Part shown: positions 31,081 to 39,444 of the stretch, piece by piece | How the letters are laid out: each line of letters begins with the position of its first letter | How positions within the stretch are numbered: the first letter of the stretch is position 1 | DNA from: Allobosea thiooxidans | GTDB taxonomy: Bacteria > Pseudomonadota > Alphaproteobacteria > Rhizobiales > Beijerinckiaceae | Assembly: GCF_900168195.1 (NCBI RefSeq) | Contig: NZ_FUYX01000001.1 | Coordinates: 434,001 to 498,000, forward strand | Direction of reading: 5' to 3' | Length of the DNA stretch: 64,000 nucleotides | Notes under the pieces: model-generated | Database searches by the model: none | Told to the model about the DNA's origin: nothing | What the model saw: the letters and a program-made list of their open reading frames with translations, nothing else | Made by a program: the position numbers and the translations under genes

Positions 31081-31819
31081 GGTCGCGCTCGTCACGGGCG
31101 GCGCCCGGCGAATCGGCCGCGCGATCGTCGAGCGCCTGGCACTGGCGGGCTATGCCGTCGCCATCCATCATGGCGACAGCCATGACGAAGCGAAGGCGCT
31201 GGCCACGACGCTCCGCGAAGCGGGCACCGCCTGCTGTACGCTCGAGGCCGATCTCGCCGACGCACAGGCGACGACCGCCCTGATTCCAGCCGCCGAGAAG
31301 GCCCTCGGCCCGGTCACGCTGCTGATCAACAACGCTGCGAGCTTCGTCCCGGATGACGTGCGCTCGCTCGACATCGCGAATTGGGACCGCCAGTTCGCGA
31401 TCAACCTGCGCGCGCCCTCGTTGCTGATCGGAGCCTTTGCCGAGCGCCTGCCGGACGGCGCCGCCGGCGCGGTCGTCAACATCGTCGACCAGCGCGTCTG
31501 GAAGCTGACTCCGCAATATTACTCCTACACCCTGACCAAGGCCGCGCTTCTCACCGCGACCCGGACGCTGGCGCAGGCGCTCGCGCCGCGGATCCGCGTC
31601 AACGCGGTAGGCCCCGGCCCGACTTTCCCCAACCCCCATGACGGTATCGGCGGGGTGGAGCGCGAAGCCGCCGGCACCCTGCTCGGCCACAGGATCGACC
31701 CTGCGGAAATCGCCGAAGCGGTGCTCTACCTGGCACAGGCGCGCTCGGTCACCGGCCAGATGATCGCCGTCGATGCCGGCCAGCACCTCGGCTGGCGCAC
31801 GCCGGACATCATCGGCTGA
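31073..31819 (+). CDS. SDR oxidoreductase, pteridine-reductase/FolM-like
   Basis: A 248-residue SDR with the Arg-containing cofactor motif TGGARRIGRAI, as in FolM and PTR1 rather than the usual TGxxxGIG. NNAASFV and the active-site YSYTLTKAAL (Tyr-x3-Lys) follow. PTR1/FolM enzymes reduce dihydropterins or dihydrofolate with NADPH. The start overlaps the glycosyltransferase stop. The pteridine role is suggested by the TGGARRIG motif only. Confidence 0.88.
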   Translation: MAEVALVTGGARRIGRAIVERLALAGYAVAIHHGDSHDEAKALATTLREAGTACCTLEADLADAQATTALIPAAEKALGPVTLLINNAASFVPDDVRSLDIANWDRQFAINLRAPSLLIGAFAERLPDGAAGAVVNIVDQRVWKLTPQYYSYTLTKAALLTATRTLAQALAPRIRVNAVGPGPTFPNPHDGIGGVEREAAGTLLGHRIDPAEIAEAVLYLAQARSVTGQMIAVDAGQHLGWRTPDIIG

Positions 31820-31822
31820 TTT

Positions 31823-32452
31823 TCAGAGGGCATCCTCCGGCCGATAGGGAGAACGCCCGCTCGCCAGCGCCGAATCGAGCAACTCGAGCCGGTCCTGCCC
31901 CCAGAACACCTCGCCATCGAGCACATAGCTCGGCGCGCCGAAGACGCCGGCCTCGACGGCCTGGCCCAGCGCATCCTCATAGCGCAGCCTCACCACCGGG
32001 CTTTCGGTAGCGGCGAGCAGCATCGGCCCATCGAGCCCGGCGCGATCGGCGCAGGCCAGGAGCGCCTCGGGCCGGGTCATGTCTTCGTTGCGCGCCCAGA
32101 CCCCGGCCATGACGTCGCCGATGAAAGCCGAAGGATCGTGACCGGCTTCCAGAATCGCGATCGCCATCCGGTCGGCCTGGGACGCGTCGAAGGGAAAATG
32201 CTTCGGCTGGAGCACGAGCGGCAGGCCGCGCCGCTCGCGCCAGCGCTGCAGATCGACGAGCCTGTAGCGCTGCCGCACCGGATGCCGTTTGGGCAAAGGC
32301 AATCCGCCTGTCTCGTCGAACACCGAGCGCAAAGGCATCGGCCGGTAGTCGATCGCGCAGCCATGCCGGCGCGCGATATCATGGAAGACGGCGTTGCCGA
32401 GATAGGTCCACGGCGAATGCAACGAGAAATAATAGGTGATCGAACGGGACAA
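31823..32452 (-). CDS. 2-hydroxychromene-2-carboxylate isomerase-like protein (DsbA/GST-kappa fold)
   Basis: The 209-residue protein begins ITYYFSLHSPWTYLGNAVF with the SPWTYL active-site region of the HCCA isomerase/GST-kappa family and ends with GVFGAPSYVLDGEVFWGQDRL, which includes the cis-Pro. The start codon is TTG at 32452, preceded by GAGG; no ATG lies near. The family catalyses glutathione-dependent isomerisation in naphthalene catabolism, but chromosomal copies such as this usually have unknown substrates. It ends 3 bases from the convergent SDR stop. Confidence 0.92.
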   Translation of the reverse strand: MSRSITYYFSLHSPWTYLGNAVFHDIARRHGCAIDYRPMPLRSVFDETGGLPLPKRHPVRQRYRLVDLQRWRERRGLPLVLQPKHFPFDASQADRMAIAILEAGHDPSAFIGDVMAGVWARNEDMTRPEALLACADRAGLDGPMLLAATESPVVRLRYEDALGQAVEAGVFGAPSYVLDGEVFWGQDRLELLDSALASGRSPYRPEDAL

Positions 32453-32579
32453 GGCGGCCTCTCAAACTTCTTCGACCGCACGACATCGCCGCCGCGCGAA
32501 CCATCTGCACGAGGCGCCGGCCGAAGATCGAACGTAGCCCGGCCGCCTTGGCCGGGCTACCGCAAGATGTCGCCGCCGC

Positions 32580-32864
32580 TCAGGCAGCCTTGTTCTTCAG
32601 CGCGCCGATGATCGCGGTCAGGACGGCGCCGCCCGCGCCGCCTGCGATCAGGTTGGTCAGGATGCCGCCGATGCTGAGATTGCCGCCCTGCGCCGCCGCG
32701 CTGATCGCCGGCAGCAGAAGCGGGATGAGCTGGCCGAGAACGCCACCACCGACCAAACCGGAAATCGTGTTGCCTAATGTCCCGAGATCGAAGCTGGGAC
32801 TGGCCTTGCCGGCCGCGTTGCCACCGATCGCACCCGCGATCAGATTCATCAGGATCTGTTCCAT
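32580..32864 (-). CDS. small Gly/Ala-rich hydrophobic protein of unknown function
   Basis: The 94-residue product is dominated by glycine and hydrophobic residues: MEQILMNLIAGAIGGNAAGK at the start, then GNTISGLVGGGVLGQLIPLLL and GGAGGAVLTAIIGALKNK at the end. Two or three segments could insert into a membrane, and the GxxxG-like spacing suggests helix packing. The ATG at 32864 was chosen because the conserved-looking part begins there. I recall similar hypothetical proteins in rhizobia but no function. An inverted repeat lies 20 bases upstream. Confidence 0.75.
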   Translation of the reverse strand: MEQILMNLIAGAIGGNAAGKASPSFDLGTLGNTISGLVGGGVLGQLIPLLLPAISAAAQGGNLSIGGILTNLIAGGAGGAVLTAIIGALKNKAA

Positions 32865-32884
32865 CTCGGCCCCCGCATCTGGAT

Positions 32885-32922
32885 GCATCGCCCGAAGAAC
32901 ATGCGTGGCTCGAGGGCGATGC
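32885..32922. promoter_or_regulatory. 9-bp inverted repeat upstream of the Gly-rich protein gene
   Basis: GCATCGCCC (32885-32893) and GGGCGATGC (32914-32922) are perfect inverse copies 20 bases apart. The pair lies directly upstream of the small Gly-rich gene and downstream of pgeF. It could be an operator or a leader hairpin. Confidence 0.4.
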
Positions 32923-33002
32923 GTCCCCAAGCCGCACAGCGACGATGCTGCGGCTCTACCGGGGCGGCAAGCGGGGATTTGGCTCTATCAACCGCAATCG
33001 GC

Positions 33003-33767
33003 TCAAACGAGCGCGATCGCCGAGATCAAACGCCCATAATCGGGCTCGCTGCGATGCGTCGCGCGCCGATAGCTGAAGAAGCGCTGCTCGTCGCCATAGG
33101 TGCACAGCCCCAGATCGACGAATCGGCCGATCCCCGCCTCCTGCGCCTTGAGCCCGATGAAGGCCGGCAGGTCGAACATCGCATGCGCCGCCCGCTCGGA
33201 TGGTGTGAAGAAGCGCGAATAGGTCCGGTTCTCCGCCTTGAAGCGCTCGATGAACTCCGGCCCGACCTCGTAGGCCCTGGCGCTGATGGTGGGCCCGAGC
33301 ACGGCGGTGATCCGCTCGCGCCGGGCGCCGAGCTTCTCCATCGCGGTCACGGTCGCGCCGACGATGCCGGTGAAGGCGCCCTTCCAGCCGGCATGAGCAC
33401 CGCCGATCACGCGCGCCTCGCTGTCGGCGAAGAGGATGGGGCCGCAATCGGCGGTGGAGATGCCGAGCGCCACATGCGGCGCCGTCGTCACCATGGCGTC
33501 GGCCTTCGGCCGCTCGCCGGTCCACGGGCCGGTGACGACTTCGACATCGGCCGAATGCACCTGGTAGAGGCTGACCAGCTTGGCCGGCTCGACTTCGAGA
33601 TGCCGCGCCATCCGCGCCCGGTTCTCGACGATCGCGGCCGGATCGTCGGACGAGCCCAGCCCCCCGTTCAGCGAGGCGTAGATGCCGCGCGAGGCGCCGC
33701 CCTCGCGCGTGAAGAAGGCGTGGCGGATGCCGGGCTCTCCGGCGAGTTCGCGGGCGGTGATGAACAT
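33003..33767 (-). CDS. pgeF: peptidoglycan editing factor / purine nucleosidase-type multicopper-fold protein
   Basis: The 254-residue protein has the YfiH/PgeF metal-site motifs: SLYQVHSADV (His), STADCGPILF (Cys) and GGAHAGWKGAF (His). PgeF removes non-canonical amino acids from peptidoglycan precursors; related proteins are purine nucleoside phosphorylases. It is the third gene of the lgt-midA-pgeF order on this strand, which recurs in alphaproteobacteria. The ATG at 33767 gives a normal length. Confidence 0.95.
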   Translation of the reverse strand: MFITARELAGEPGIRHAFFTREGGASRGIYASLNGGLGSSDDPAAIVENRARMARHLEVEPAKLVSLYQVHSADVEVVTGPWTGERPKADAMVTTAPHVALGISTADCGPILFADSEARVIGGAHAGWKGAFTGIVGATVTAMEKLGARRERITAVLGPTISARAYEVGPEFIERFKAENRTYSRFFTPSERAAHAMFDLPAFIGLKAQEAGIGRFVDLGLCTYGDEQRFFSYRRATHRSEPDYGRLISAIALV

Positions 33768-33815
33768 GGGCGCGGTCCGGTTTGCGCAAGCCGCGGCGGC
33801 TCGCTGAAATCAGCC

Positions 33816-34901
33816 CTATTCTGGCAGCCGATGAAGGGCAAATCCGGGCAAGGGCGGCAGGCCGGGATGGGATAGCGCCAAAACCTTGAACAAATCGCCC
33901 ATGCCCGTTTCACCCGTCTGCGTCAGCCGGTCGAAGGCCGCGGAGATGGCTCCGCGCTGGGCCGCATCGGCCTTGAGCGACAGCGCCTGCGCACGCTGCG
34001 CCAGGCCCAGGGCCAGCAGGAAATCGCGTTGGCTCGCGGGGCCATGCAGTGCCGCGCCAGCCTCGAGCGCCCCCTGCCCCATCCGCTCGAAATCGACATG
34101 CACGGTGAGGTCGGCCTCGCCCGGCTCGGCCAGCGGATCGACGAAGGCGTGTCGCTTCATCGCCTGCAGGGTGTCGCCGAAGCCGGAGCGCGTCGAGCCG
34201 TAATCTATGAAGAGCGCCGCACCGCCCGCGGCCGCGACATGCCCGGCGACCTGCCCGACGATGTCGAGCGCGATGGTCGGCTGCTCGAAGGTGGCCCCGG
34301 CCGGCGCGGCGACGTCGAGGGACGCCTCCGTCCCGGCAGCGAGCCCGAAGGCGAGCTCGCTCGCCGCATCCAGCCCTACCAGCCTCTCGCGCCAGCCATC
34401 CGGAGTCATCACGAACTGGTCTAGCGGCAGCGCATCGAGAAATTCGTTGGCGACCAGGATCACCGGCCCGGACAGCGCCTGTCCGACGCTGTCATGCCAA
34501 GCGGGGGCGTTCCCGGCCAGCGTCGCGGCCTGGCGCTCGCGCAGGGTCGGACTGGTTTCGACGAGATGGACCGAGACCGCTTCGCGGAAGCCGGGCACGA
34601 TCCGCGCCGCCCGCAGCATGTCCGCCATCAGCGTGCCGCGGCCCGGCCCGAGCTCGACGAGGCGCAGCCGCGCCGGCGCACCCATCGCCTGCCAGAGATG
34701 CGCGGCCCACAGCCCGATCAGCTCGCCGAACATCTGGCTGATCTCGGGCGCCGTGGTGAAATCGCCGTCGCGCCCGAAGGGGTCACGCTTCATGTAGTAG
34801 CCCTGGCGCGGATGGCCGAGCGCCAGCGCCATGTACCGGCCGATGCCGATCGGCCCCTCCTGCCGGATCAGCTCGACGATCTCGGCCTTGAGGCTGCTCA
34901 C
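33816..34901 (-). CDS. MidA/NDUFAF7-type SAM-dependent methyltransferase
   Basis: The 361-residue protein belongs to COG1565. Landmarks are GPIGIGRYMALALGHPRQGYY near residue 15, DFTTAPEISQMFGELIG near 48, and the SAM-binding LVELGPGRGTLMADMLRAA. The eukaryotic homologue NDUFAF7 dimethylates an arginine of a complex I subunit. The start is GTG at 34901, overlapping the lgt stop by 4 bases (GTGA), so translation is coupled to lgt. Confidence 0.93.
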   Translation of the reverse strand: MSSLKAEIVELIRQEGPIGIGRYMALALGHPRQGYYMKRDPFGRDGDFTTAPEISQMFGELIGLWAAHLWQAMGAPARLRLVELGPGRGTLMADMLRAARIVPGFREAVSVHLVETSPTLRERQAATLAGNAPAWHDSVGQALSGPVILVANEFLDALPLDQFVMTPDGWRERLVGLDAASELAFGLAAGTEASLDVAAPAGATFEQPTIALDIVGQVAGHVAAAGGAALFIDYGSTRSGFGDTLQAMKRHAFVDPLAEPGEADLTVHVDFERMGQGALEAGAALHGPASQRDFLLALGLAQRAQALSLKADAAQRGAISAAFDRLTQTGETGMGDLFKVLALSHPGLPPLPGFALHRLPE

Positions 34902-35752
34902 GCACGCACCTCGCCCGGCTCCGCCTTCCTGCTGCGCAGCACGAGCCAGAGCCCGGCGAAGAACACGGGCAGCGACAGCAGCATGCCCATGGTGATGCCA
35001 CCCGAAAGCGCATCCACGGAGGTGCCGAACAGGAAGCCGAGCTGCGGATCGGGCTCGCGGAAGAACTCGCTGACGATGCGGGCGATCGCATAGCCCATGC
35101 CGAAGATGCCGGCGACGAGGCCGGGTCGCCGGAAGCCGCCCAAGCGCACGACGAGGTTCACCACGATGAAGAGCAGCAGGCCTTCGCTCAGCGCTTCGTA
35201 GAGCTGGCTCGGATGGCGCGGCACCGGCCCGCCATTCGGGAAGACCATCGCATAGGGAAAGTCCGGCGCCGGGCGGCCCCAGAGCTCGCCATTGATGAAA
35301 TTCGCGATGCGGCCGAGGAGGAGGCCGATCGGCACGACCGCCGCCGCCAGATCGAACACCGACAGCGCCGGATAGCCGCGCCGCCTGGCGAAGAGCCACA
35401 AGCCCAGCGTCGCACCGATCAGCCCGCCATGGAAGGACATGCCGCCCTGCCAGATCGCGAAGATGTCCTGCGGCCGCTCGAGATAGCGCGGCAGGTCGTA
35501 GAACAGCACGAAGCCGATCCGCCCGCCGAGCACCACGCCGAACGCCACGAAGAGCAGCATGTCGTCGAGCTCGACCGGCTGCGGCCGCGCCCGCCCGCCC
35601 CAGAGTCCGTCGGAAGCGACGAGGCGCCGCGCATACCACCAGCCGCCGAGGAGGCCGACGACATAGGCCAGCCCGTACCATTTGATCGCGAGCGGCCCGA
35701 TCTGGACCGCGACGGGGTCGATCATCGGGAAGGGAATGGCGAAGACGGGCAT
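34898..35752 (-). CDS. lgt: prolipoprotein diacylglyceryl transferase
   Basis: Lgt (284 aa) is an inner-membrane enzyme that moves diacylglycerol from phosphatidylglycerol to the lipobox cysteine of prolipoproteins. The signature GRIANFINGELWGRP is present, as are DPVAVQIGPLAIKWYGLAY at the N-terminus and about seven hydrophobic segments. The ATG at 35752 gives the family's usual MPxFAIPFPxIDP start, though its ribosome site is weak. It heads the lgt-midA-pgeF run. Confidence 0.97.
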   Translation of the reverse strand: MPVFAIPFPMIDPVAVQIGPLAIKWYGLAYVVGLLGGWWYARRLVASDGLWGGRARPQPVELDDMLLFVAFGVVLGGRIGFVLFYDLPRYLERPQDIFAIWQGGMSFHGGLIGATLGLWLFARRRGYPALSVFDLAAAVVPIGLLLGRIANFINGELWGRPAPDFPYAMVFPNGGPVPRHPSQLYEALSEGLLLFIVVNLVVRLGGFRRPGLVAGIFGMGYAIARIVSEFFREPDPQLGFLFGTSVDALSGGITMGMLLSLPVFFAGLWLVLRSRKAEPGEVRA

Positions 35753-35856
35753 GAGTGATATCCGGCGGCGGGCGCATGGTGATGGCCGTGCGCCCGCTGC
35801 ATGGTCAAGGAAAAAGGCTGGCCCGTGGCAGCCTGTCTCAGAGAGCAAACTCCAAG

Positions 35857-35974
35857 CCCTCATCCTGAGGCGCCGCGCAGCGGCGTCTCGAAGGATGCTC
35901 CAGATCGCTGCTGAGCCTCCTGAAATATCCTTCGAGACGCCATTCCCGAAGGAATGCCTCCTCAGGATGAGGGC
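35857..35974. repeat. dispersed palindromic repeat, CTCATCCTGAGG family, copy 1
   Basis: CCCTCATCCTGAGG (from 35858) is mirrored by CCTCAGGATGAGGG (about 35959-35973). Inner arms GCGTCTCGAAGGATGCTCC and ATATCCTTCGAGACGCC also pair. Closely related copies lie at 59799-59904 and, within the uvrC coding sequence, at 41610-41720. It lies between lgt and the oxidoreductase gene. Confidence 0.92.
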
Positions 35975-35993
35975 TCAGGTTTGGATCGGGCGC

Positions 35994-37013
35994 TCAGAGC
36001 TTGACGATCAGCTTGCCGAAATTCTTGCCTTCGAGCAGGCCGATGAAGGCCTCCGGCGCGTTCTCCAGCCCCGCGACGACGTCTTCCTTGTATTTGACGG
36101 CGCCGTCCGCGATCCAGCGCGCCATCTCCTCGCGGAAGGACGGTCCCTGGGCTGCGACGAATTCGCGCTGGATGAAGCCGCGGATGGTCAGGCTCTTGGA
36201 CAGGACCTGGCGCATCAGCACCGGCAGCCGGTCCGGCCCCGGGAAATCCCCGGTCGCGTTGTATTGGGCGACGAGGCCGCAGACCGGGATACGCGCGAAG
36301 GTGTTGAGCAGCGGGAAGACGGCGTCCCAGACATGGCCGCCGACATTCTCGAAATAGACGTCGATGCCGCTCGGGCAGGCGGCGGCGAGCTTTCCGGCCA
36401 TGTCGGGGTCGCGATGGTCGATCACCGCATCGAAGCCGAAGGTGTCACGTACGAAGGCGCATTTCTCGGGCCCGCCGGCAATGCCGACCGCCCGCGCACC
36501 CTTGATCCGCGCGATCTGCCCGACCGCCGAGCCGACCGGCCCGCTCGCCGCCGCGACCACCACCGTCTCGCCCGGCTTCGGCTGGCCGATGGTGAGCAGT
36601 CCGGCATAGGCGGTGAAGCCGGGCATGCCGAGCACGCCGAGCGCCGTCGTCACCGGCGCGCTCTTCGGATCGAGCTTGCGCAGCTGCGCGCCCTCCGCCA
36701 CCGCATGCGACTGCCAGCCGGAATAGGACAGCACCAGGTCGCCCGGCTTGAAGGCGGGATCGCGGCTTTCGAGCACCTCGGCGACCGTGCCGCCCTCCAT
36801 CACCTGGCCGATCTCGGTCGGGGCGGCATAGGATTTCGCCGCGCTCATCCGCCCGCGCATATAGGGATCGAGCGAAAGATAGAGGATCTTGAGCAGCACC
36901 TGCCCTTCGGCGATCGCCGGGAGGGCGGCGCGTTCCTGCCGGAAATTCTGCGGGCTGGGTCGCCCTTCCGGACGGGAGGCGAGAACGATGCGAACGCTGT
37001 CGGACTGGGACAT
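35994..37013 (-). CDS. zinc-free NADP-dependent MDR oxidoreductase, LTB4DH/CurA-like
   Basis: The 339-residue protein has the medium-chain reductase pattern of leukotriene B4 dehydrogenase-like enzymes: LYLSLDPYMRGRM near residue 47, GMPGFTAYAGLLTIGQPKPGETVVV near 130-155, a Rossmann motif AASGPVGSAVGQIA, and DVYFENVGGHVWDAV. No zinc-binding cysteines are seen. The family reduces alkenal or alkenone double bonds with NADPH. The ATG at 37013 starts the canonical N-terminus. Confidence 0.94.
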   Translation of the reverse strand: MSQSDSVRIVLASRPEGRPSPQNFRQERAALPAIAEGQVLLKILYLSLDPYMRGRMSAAKSYAAPTEIGQVMEGGTVAEVLESRDPAFKPGDLVLSYSGWQSHAVAEGAQLRKLDPKSAPVTTALGVLGMPGFTAYAGLLTIGQPKPGETVVVAAASGPVGSAVGQIARIKGARAVGIAGGPEKCAFVRDTFGFDAVIDHRDPDMAGKLAAACPSGIDVYFENVGGHVWDAVFPLLNTFARIPVCGLVAQYNATGDFPGPDRLPVLMRQVLSKSLTIRGFIQREFVAAQGPSFREEMARWIADGAVKYKEDVVAGLENAPEAFIGLLEGKNFGKLIVKL

Positions 37014-37163
37014 GGGTTTCGATCCTCGGTGAATGGTGCGGTATGGGCGTGTCTTTCCCATATTGGCTCGCCCCTGCCTGTTGTGTAGCCGCTTCGATCT
37101 GCGTTCCGGTAGGGAGGCGGAAGGCAGCTCCGGCATAGCGGAACGCCTGCGTTCGAGTGTTGG

Positions 37164-37736
37164 TCAGCCGAGATCCCGGCGCGCACGCAAGCGCTCGAAG
37201 GCCAGGGGCCACGAACGACTCCGCCAGGCGCCGATCACCAAATCGGCATTGGCCTGCGCGTCGAGCATTCCGTCCACATCGAGATCGTAGAGGCAGTAGG
37301 CGTGGATGCGATGGAAGTCGCGCCTCGCATCGCCGACCGGCCGGTCGCCCCGCGCCAGCTCGCGGCGCTCCAGCTCGTCGAGCGCGCAATGCACGCCGAC
37401 GAAGAACACGTCCTGTCCCGAGAGCGTGTCGGCGAGCCGAAGCAGCCAGTCCTCGCTCTCCATGATGTGCTCGACGATCAGGTCGTTACCAGCCTCGACA
37501 TAGGCGAGCAGCGAACGCTCGAAGCCGAGGAAGAACGCCTCCCGCATGCTGCGCCAGTCGAACTCGCCGCTGCGGATCCGCGCCGTCGGCAGCACCCCGG
37601 AATCCCTGAGATGGTCGATCGAGATGTGCCAGAAGGGCGTCTCGATCCGGCCCTGCAGGGCACGCGCCAGCGAGGACTTTCCGCTGCTCGACGCGCCGTT
37701 CAGCAGGATGATCCGGCCCGCCGTGACGGACGTCAT
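37164..37736 (-). CDS. chloramphenicol phosphotransferase-like P-loop kinase
   Basis: A 190-residue nucleotide kinase-fold protein with the Walker A motif LLNGASSSGKSSLARAL near residue 12 and a catalytic-Asp-like segment HISIDHLRDSG near 37, as in the CPT family. FFVGVHCALDELERRELARGDR corresponds to the lid arginines. True CPT phosphorylates chloramphenicol; chromosomal relatives mostly have unknown substrates, so resistance should not be assumed. The ATG overlaps the stop of the upstream MarR gene by 4 bases. Confidence 0.9.
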   Translation of the reverse strand: MTSVTAGRIILLNGASSSGKSSLARALQGRIETPFWHISIDHLRDSGVLPTARIRSGEFDWRSMREAFFLGFERSLLAYVEAGNDLIVEHIMESEDWLLRLADTLSGQDVFFVGVHCALDELERRELARGDRPVGDARRDFHRIHAYCLYDLDVDGMLDAQANADLVIGAWRSRSWPLAFERLRARRDLG

Positions 37737-38263
37737 GGCTGCTGCCCGCCCTCGGCCGCGATGGAGGCTTCGCTTTCGAGCTCGGACAGCAGCTCCCTCA
37801 GCAGCCCGGCGAGCGCCGCGCTCTTCCTGGGATCGAGCGCGGCAAGGAAGCGGCTCTCGCTCGCCATGTCGGCCCGGAAGGCCGCTTCGGTGCGCCGCAC
37901 GCCTTCCTCTGTCAGCACGACGAGGAGGCTGCGGCCGTCCTCGGCCGACTTTTCCCGCCGCACCAGCCCGGCCTTCTCCAGCCGAACCAGCCGATGGGTC
38001 AGGCCGCCGGAGCTGATCATCAGCGAGCGATAGAGATCCGTCGGCGTCAGGCGATAGGGCGGGCCGCTACGGCGCAGGGTGCTGATCACGTCGAACTCGC
38101 CGCGATCCAACCCGAAGCTGGCGAAATTCGCCTCGATGCTCGGCCTGACCAGATTTGACAGGCGATAGGCACGGCCGAGGATCGCCATCGGCGTCGTATC
38201 GAGATCGGGCAGCTCGCGCGCCCATTGCGCCCGCAGGCGCTCGACATGGTCCGTTCTGCTCAT
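37733..38263 (-). CDS. MarR family regulator
   Basis: The 176-residue protein has a MarR winged-helix: LDRGEFDVISTLRRSG, the recognition segment SLMISSGGLTHRLVRLEKAG, and the wing EKSAEDGRSLLVVLTEEG with the conserved Asp-x-Arg. The ATG at 38263 was taken because the upstream extension is Arg-rich and unlike the family. It is coupled to the CPT-like kinase gene and divergent from a cupin gene. A 36-bp perfect palindrome between the two starts is its likely operator. Confidence 0.93.
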   Translation of the reverse strand: MSRTDHVERLRAQWARELPDLDTTPMAILGRAYRLSNLVRPSIEANFASFGLDRGEFDVISTLRRSGPPYRLTPTDLYRSLMISSGGLTHRLVRLEKAGLVRREKSAEDGRSLLVVLTEEGVRRTEAAFRADMASESRFLAALDPRKSAALAGLLRELLSELESEASIAAEGGQQP

Positions 38264-38312
38264 CGGGTCTCGAAGCCTTCCGCGCCCGTCTCTGCCCCGG
38301 CCGCGGCTCGCC

Positions 38313-38348
38313 GCCAAGAGATATCTTGACACAAAGATATCTCTTGGC
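38313..38348. promoter_or_regulatory. 36-bp perfect palindrome, likely MarR operator
   Basis: GCCAAGAGATATCTT (38313-38327) and AAGATATCTCTTGGC (38334-38348) are exact inverse copies around GACACA. Each arm itself contains AGATATCT, so two dimer sites are possible. A TTGACA occurs at 38326-38331. The site lies between the divergent MarR and cupin genes. Confidence 0.8.
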
Positions 38349-38388
38349 GAAACTATCTCGACGAGAAGATAAATCCAAGGGGCCGAAA

Positions 38389-38748
38389 ATGACGATGCCG
38401 GCGATGATCGACAGCAGCATCCTGCGCAGCGGCGCGAGCCGGACGGCTAGGTTCGAGGGCGGCGGTTATGGCTCGCAGGTCTCGTTCTTCCTGGTCGACA
38501 ACGAGCCGGGACAGGGGCCGGGCCTGCACGTCCATCCCTATTCGGAGACCTGGGTCGTCCGTTCCGGCGAAGCGGAGTTCACGGTGGGCGGCGAGAAGCT
38601 GCGGGCGGGCGCCGGCGCGATCGTGGTCGGCCCGGCGGGAATCCCGCACAAATTCGTCAATATCGGTCCCGGGCGGCTGGAACTGATCTGCATCCACGCC
38701 AATGGCGCGATTGTACAGGACTGGGTCGAGGACGGCGTCGCGGCCTGA
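38389..38748 (+). CDS. small cupin protein
   Basis: A 119-residue single-domain cupin: PGLHVHPYSETWVVRSGEAEF supplies the first metal-binding motif (two His and one Glu) and GPAGIPHKFVNIGPG the second (His). AAGGGG lies 7 bases before the ATG at 38389. Cupins this size are often metal-dependent dioxygenases or small-molecule sensors. It is divergent from the MarR/CPT-kinase pair, which suggests shared control. Confidence 0.92.
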   Translation: MTMPAMIDSSILRSGASRTARFEGGGYGSQVSFFLVDNEPGQGPGLHVHPYSETWVVRSGEAEFTVGGEKLRAGAGAIVVGPAGIPHKFVNIGPGRLELICIHANGAIVQDWVEDGVAA

Positions 38749-38834
38749 GCGCGGCATGACGATGCCGGAAGGAAATGACGACGGGCGGCCATCGTCGATG
38801 GCCGCCCGTCGCTGAATGCGTCAAGTGAGAAGGA

Positions 38835-39095
38835 TCAGGGCGCCTTGGCTGCGACCCGGCGCGGGCGCTTTGCCGCTGCGGCGCTGCGGGCAGCGCTCGC
38901 CTTGGCGGCAGCTTCCTCGGCTTCCCTCGCGAGCCGCAAGGCTCTCAGCCGCTCGGTCTTGAGGCGCGTCTGGTTGGCTTGGTCGTCGAGCGCCTGCCAC
39001 GCGAGGAGAGCATCCCTCTTGCGTTGCTCGGTGGTCTCGAAAGCCGCCTGTACCCGCGCCTCGATCTCGTCCAGCTTCATGTTGCGGCTCGACAT
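38835..39095 (-). CDS. small coiled-coil, Ala/Lys-rich C-tail protein
   Basis: The 86-residue product has a charged N-terminal helix (MKLDEIEARVQAAFETTEQR, then a predicted coiled coil through residue 60) and an Ala/Lys/Arg/Pro tail (AARSAAAAKRPRRVAAKAP) resembling basic nucleic-acid-binding tails. An AAAGGAG ribosome site precedes the ATG. It lies behind rpsU and may share its transcript. Family and function are not recognised. Confidence 0.75.
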   Translation of the reverse strand: MSSRNMKLDEIEARVQAAFETTEQRKRDALLAWQALDDQANQTRLKTERLRALRLAREAEEAAAKASAARSAAAAKRPRRVAAKAP

Positions 39096-39148
39096 GGCAA
39101 AACTCCTTTGAAACTCCTCCTCGACGGGTAAAGCGGGTCGCCGCGGCC

Positions 39149-39421
39149 TCAGACAGAAGCCGGGCGGGGCGCGGCGCTCCGGGCCTTGCCGGCAGGAACC
39201 TTGCGCTTCGGCGCCGGCAGCAAGCCCTCGCGCTGCGCCTGCTTGCGCGCGGCTTTCCTGGCGCGGCGGACGGCCTCGCCCTTCTCCCGCGCACGTCGTT
39301 CGGACGGCTTCTCGTAGGCGCGTCGCTGCTTCATCTCGCGAAACACGCCTTCGCGCTGCAGCTTCTTCTTCAGAACGCGGAGCGCCTGCTCGACATTATT
39401 GTCCCGAACGAGAACTTGCAT
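39149..39421 (-). CDS. rpsU: 30S ribosomal protein S21
   Basis: S21 (90 aa) begins [20 protein letters not shown] and contains [20 protein letters not shown], the standard family sequence. A long basic Lys/Arg/Ala/Pro C-terminal extension is typical of alphaproteobacterial S21. The ATG at 39421 follows AAAGGATAACC. It lies downstream of a cold-shock protein gene with a hairpin between them. Confidence 0.97.
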   Translation of the reverse strand: MQVLVRDNNVEQALRVLKKKLQREGVFREMKQRRAYEKPSERRAREKGEAVRRARKAARKQAQREGLLPAPKRKVPAGKARSAAPRPASV

Positions 39422-39444
39422 GGTTATCCTTTCCAGAAAACATA

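Noticed and set aside
37164-37736. Chloramphenicol resistance gene
   Set aside because: The CPT fold is clear, but chromosomal relatives often have other substrates. No producer-type context is seen.
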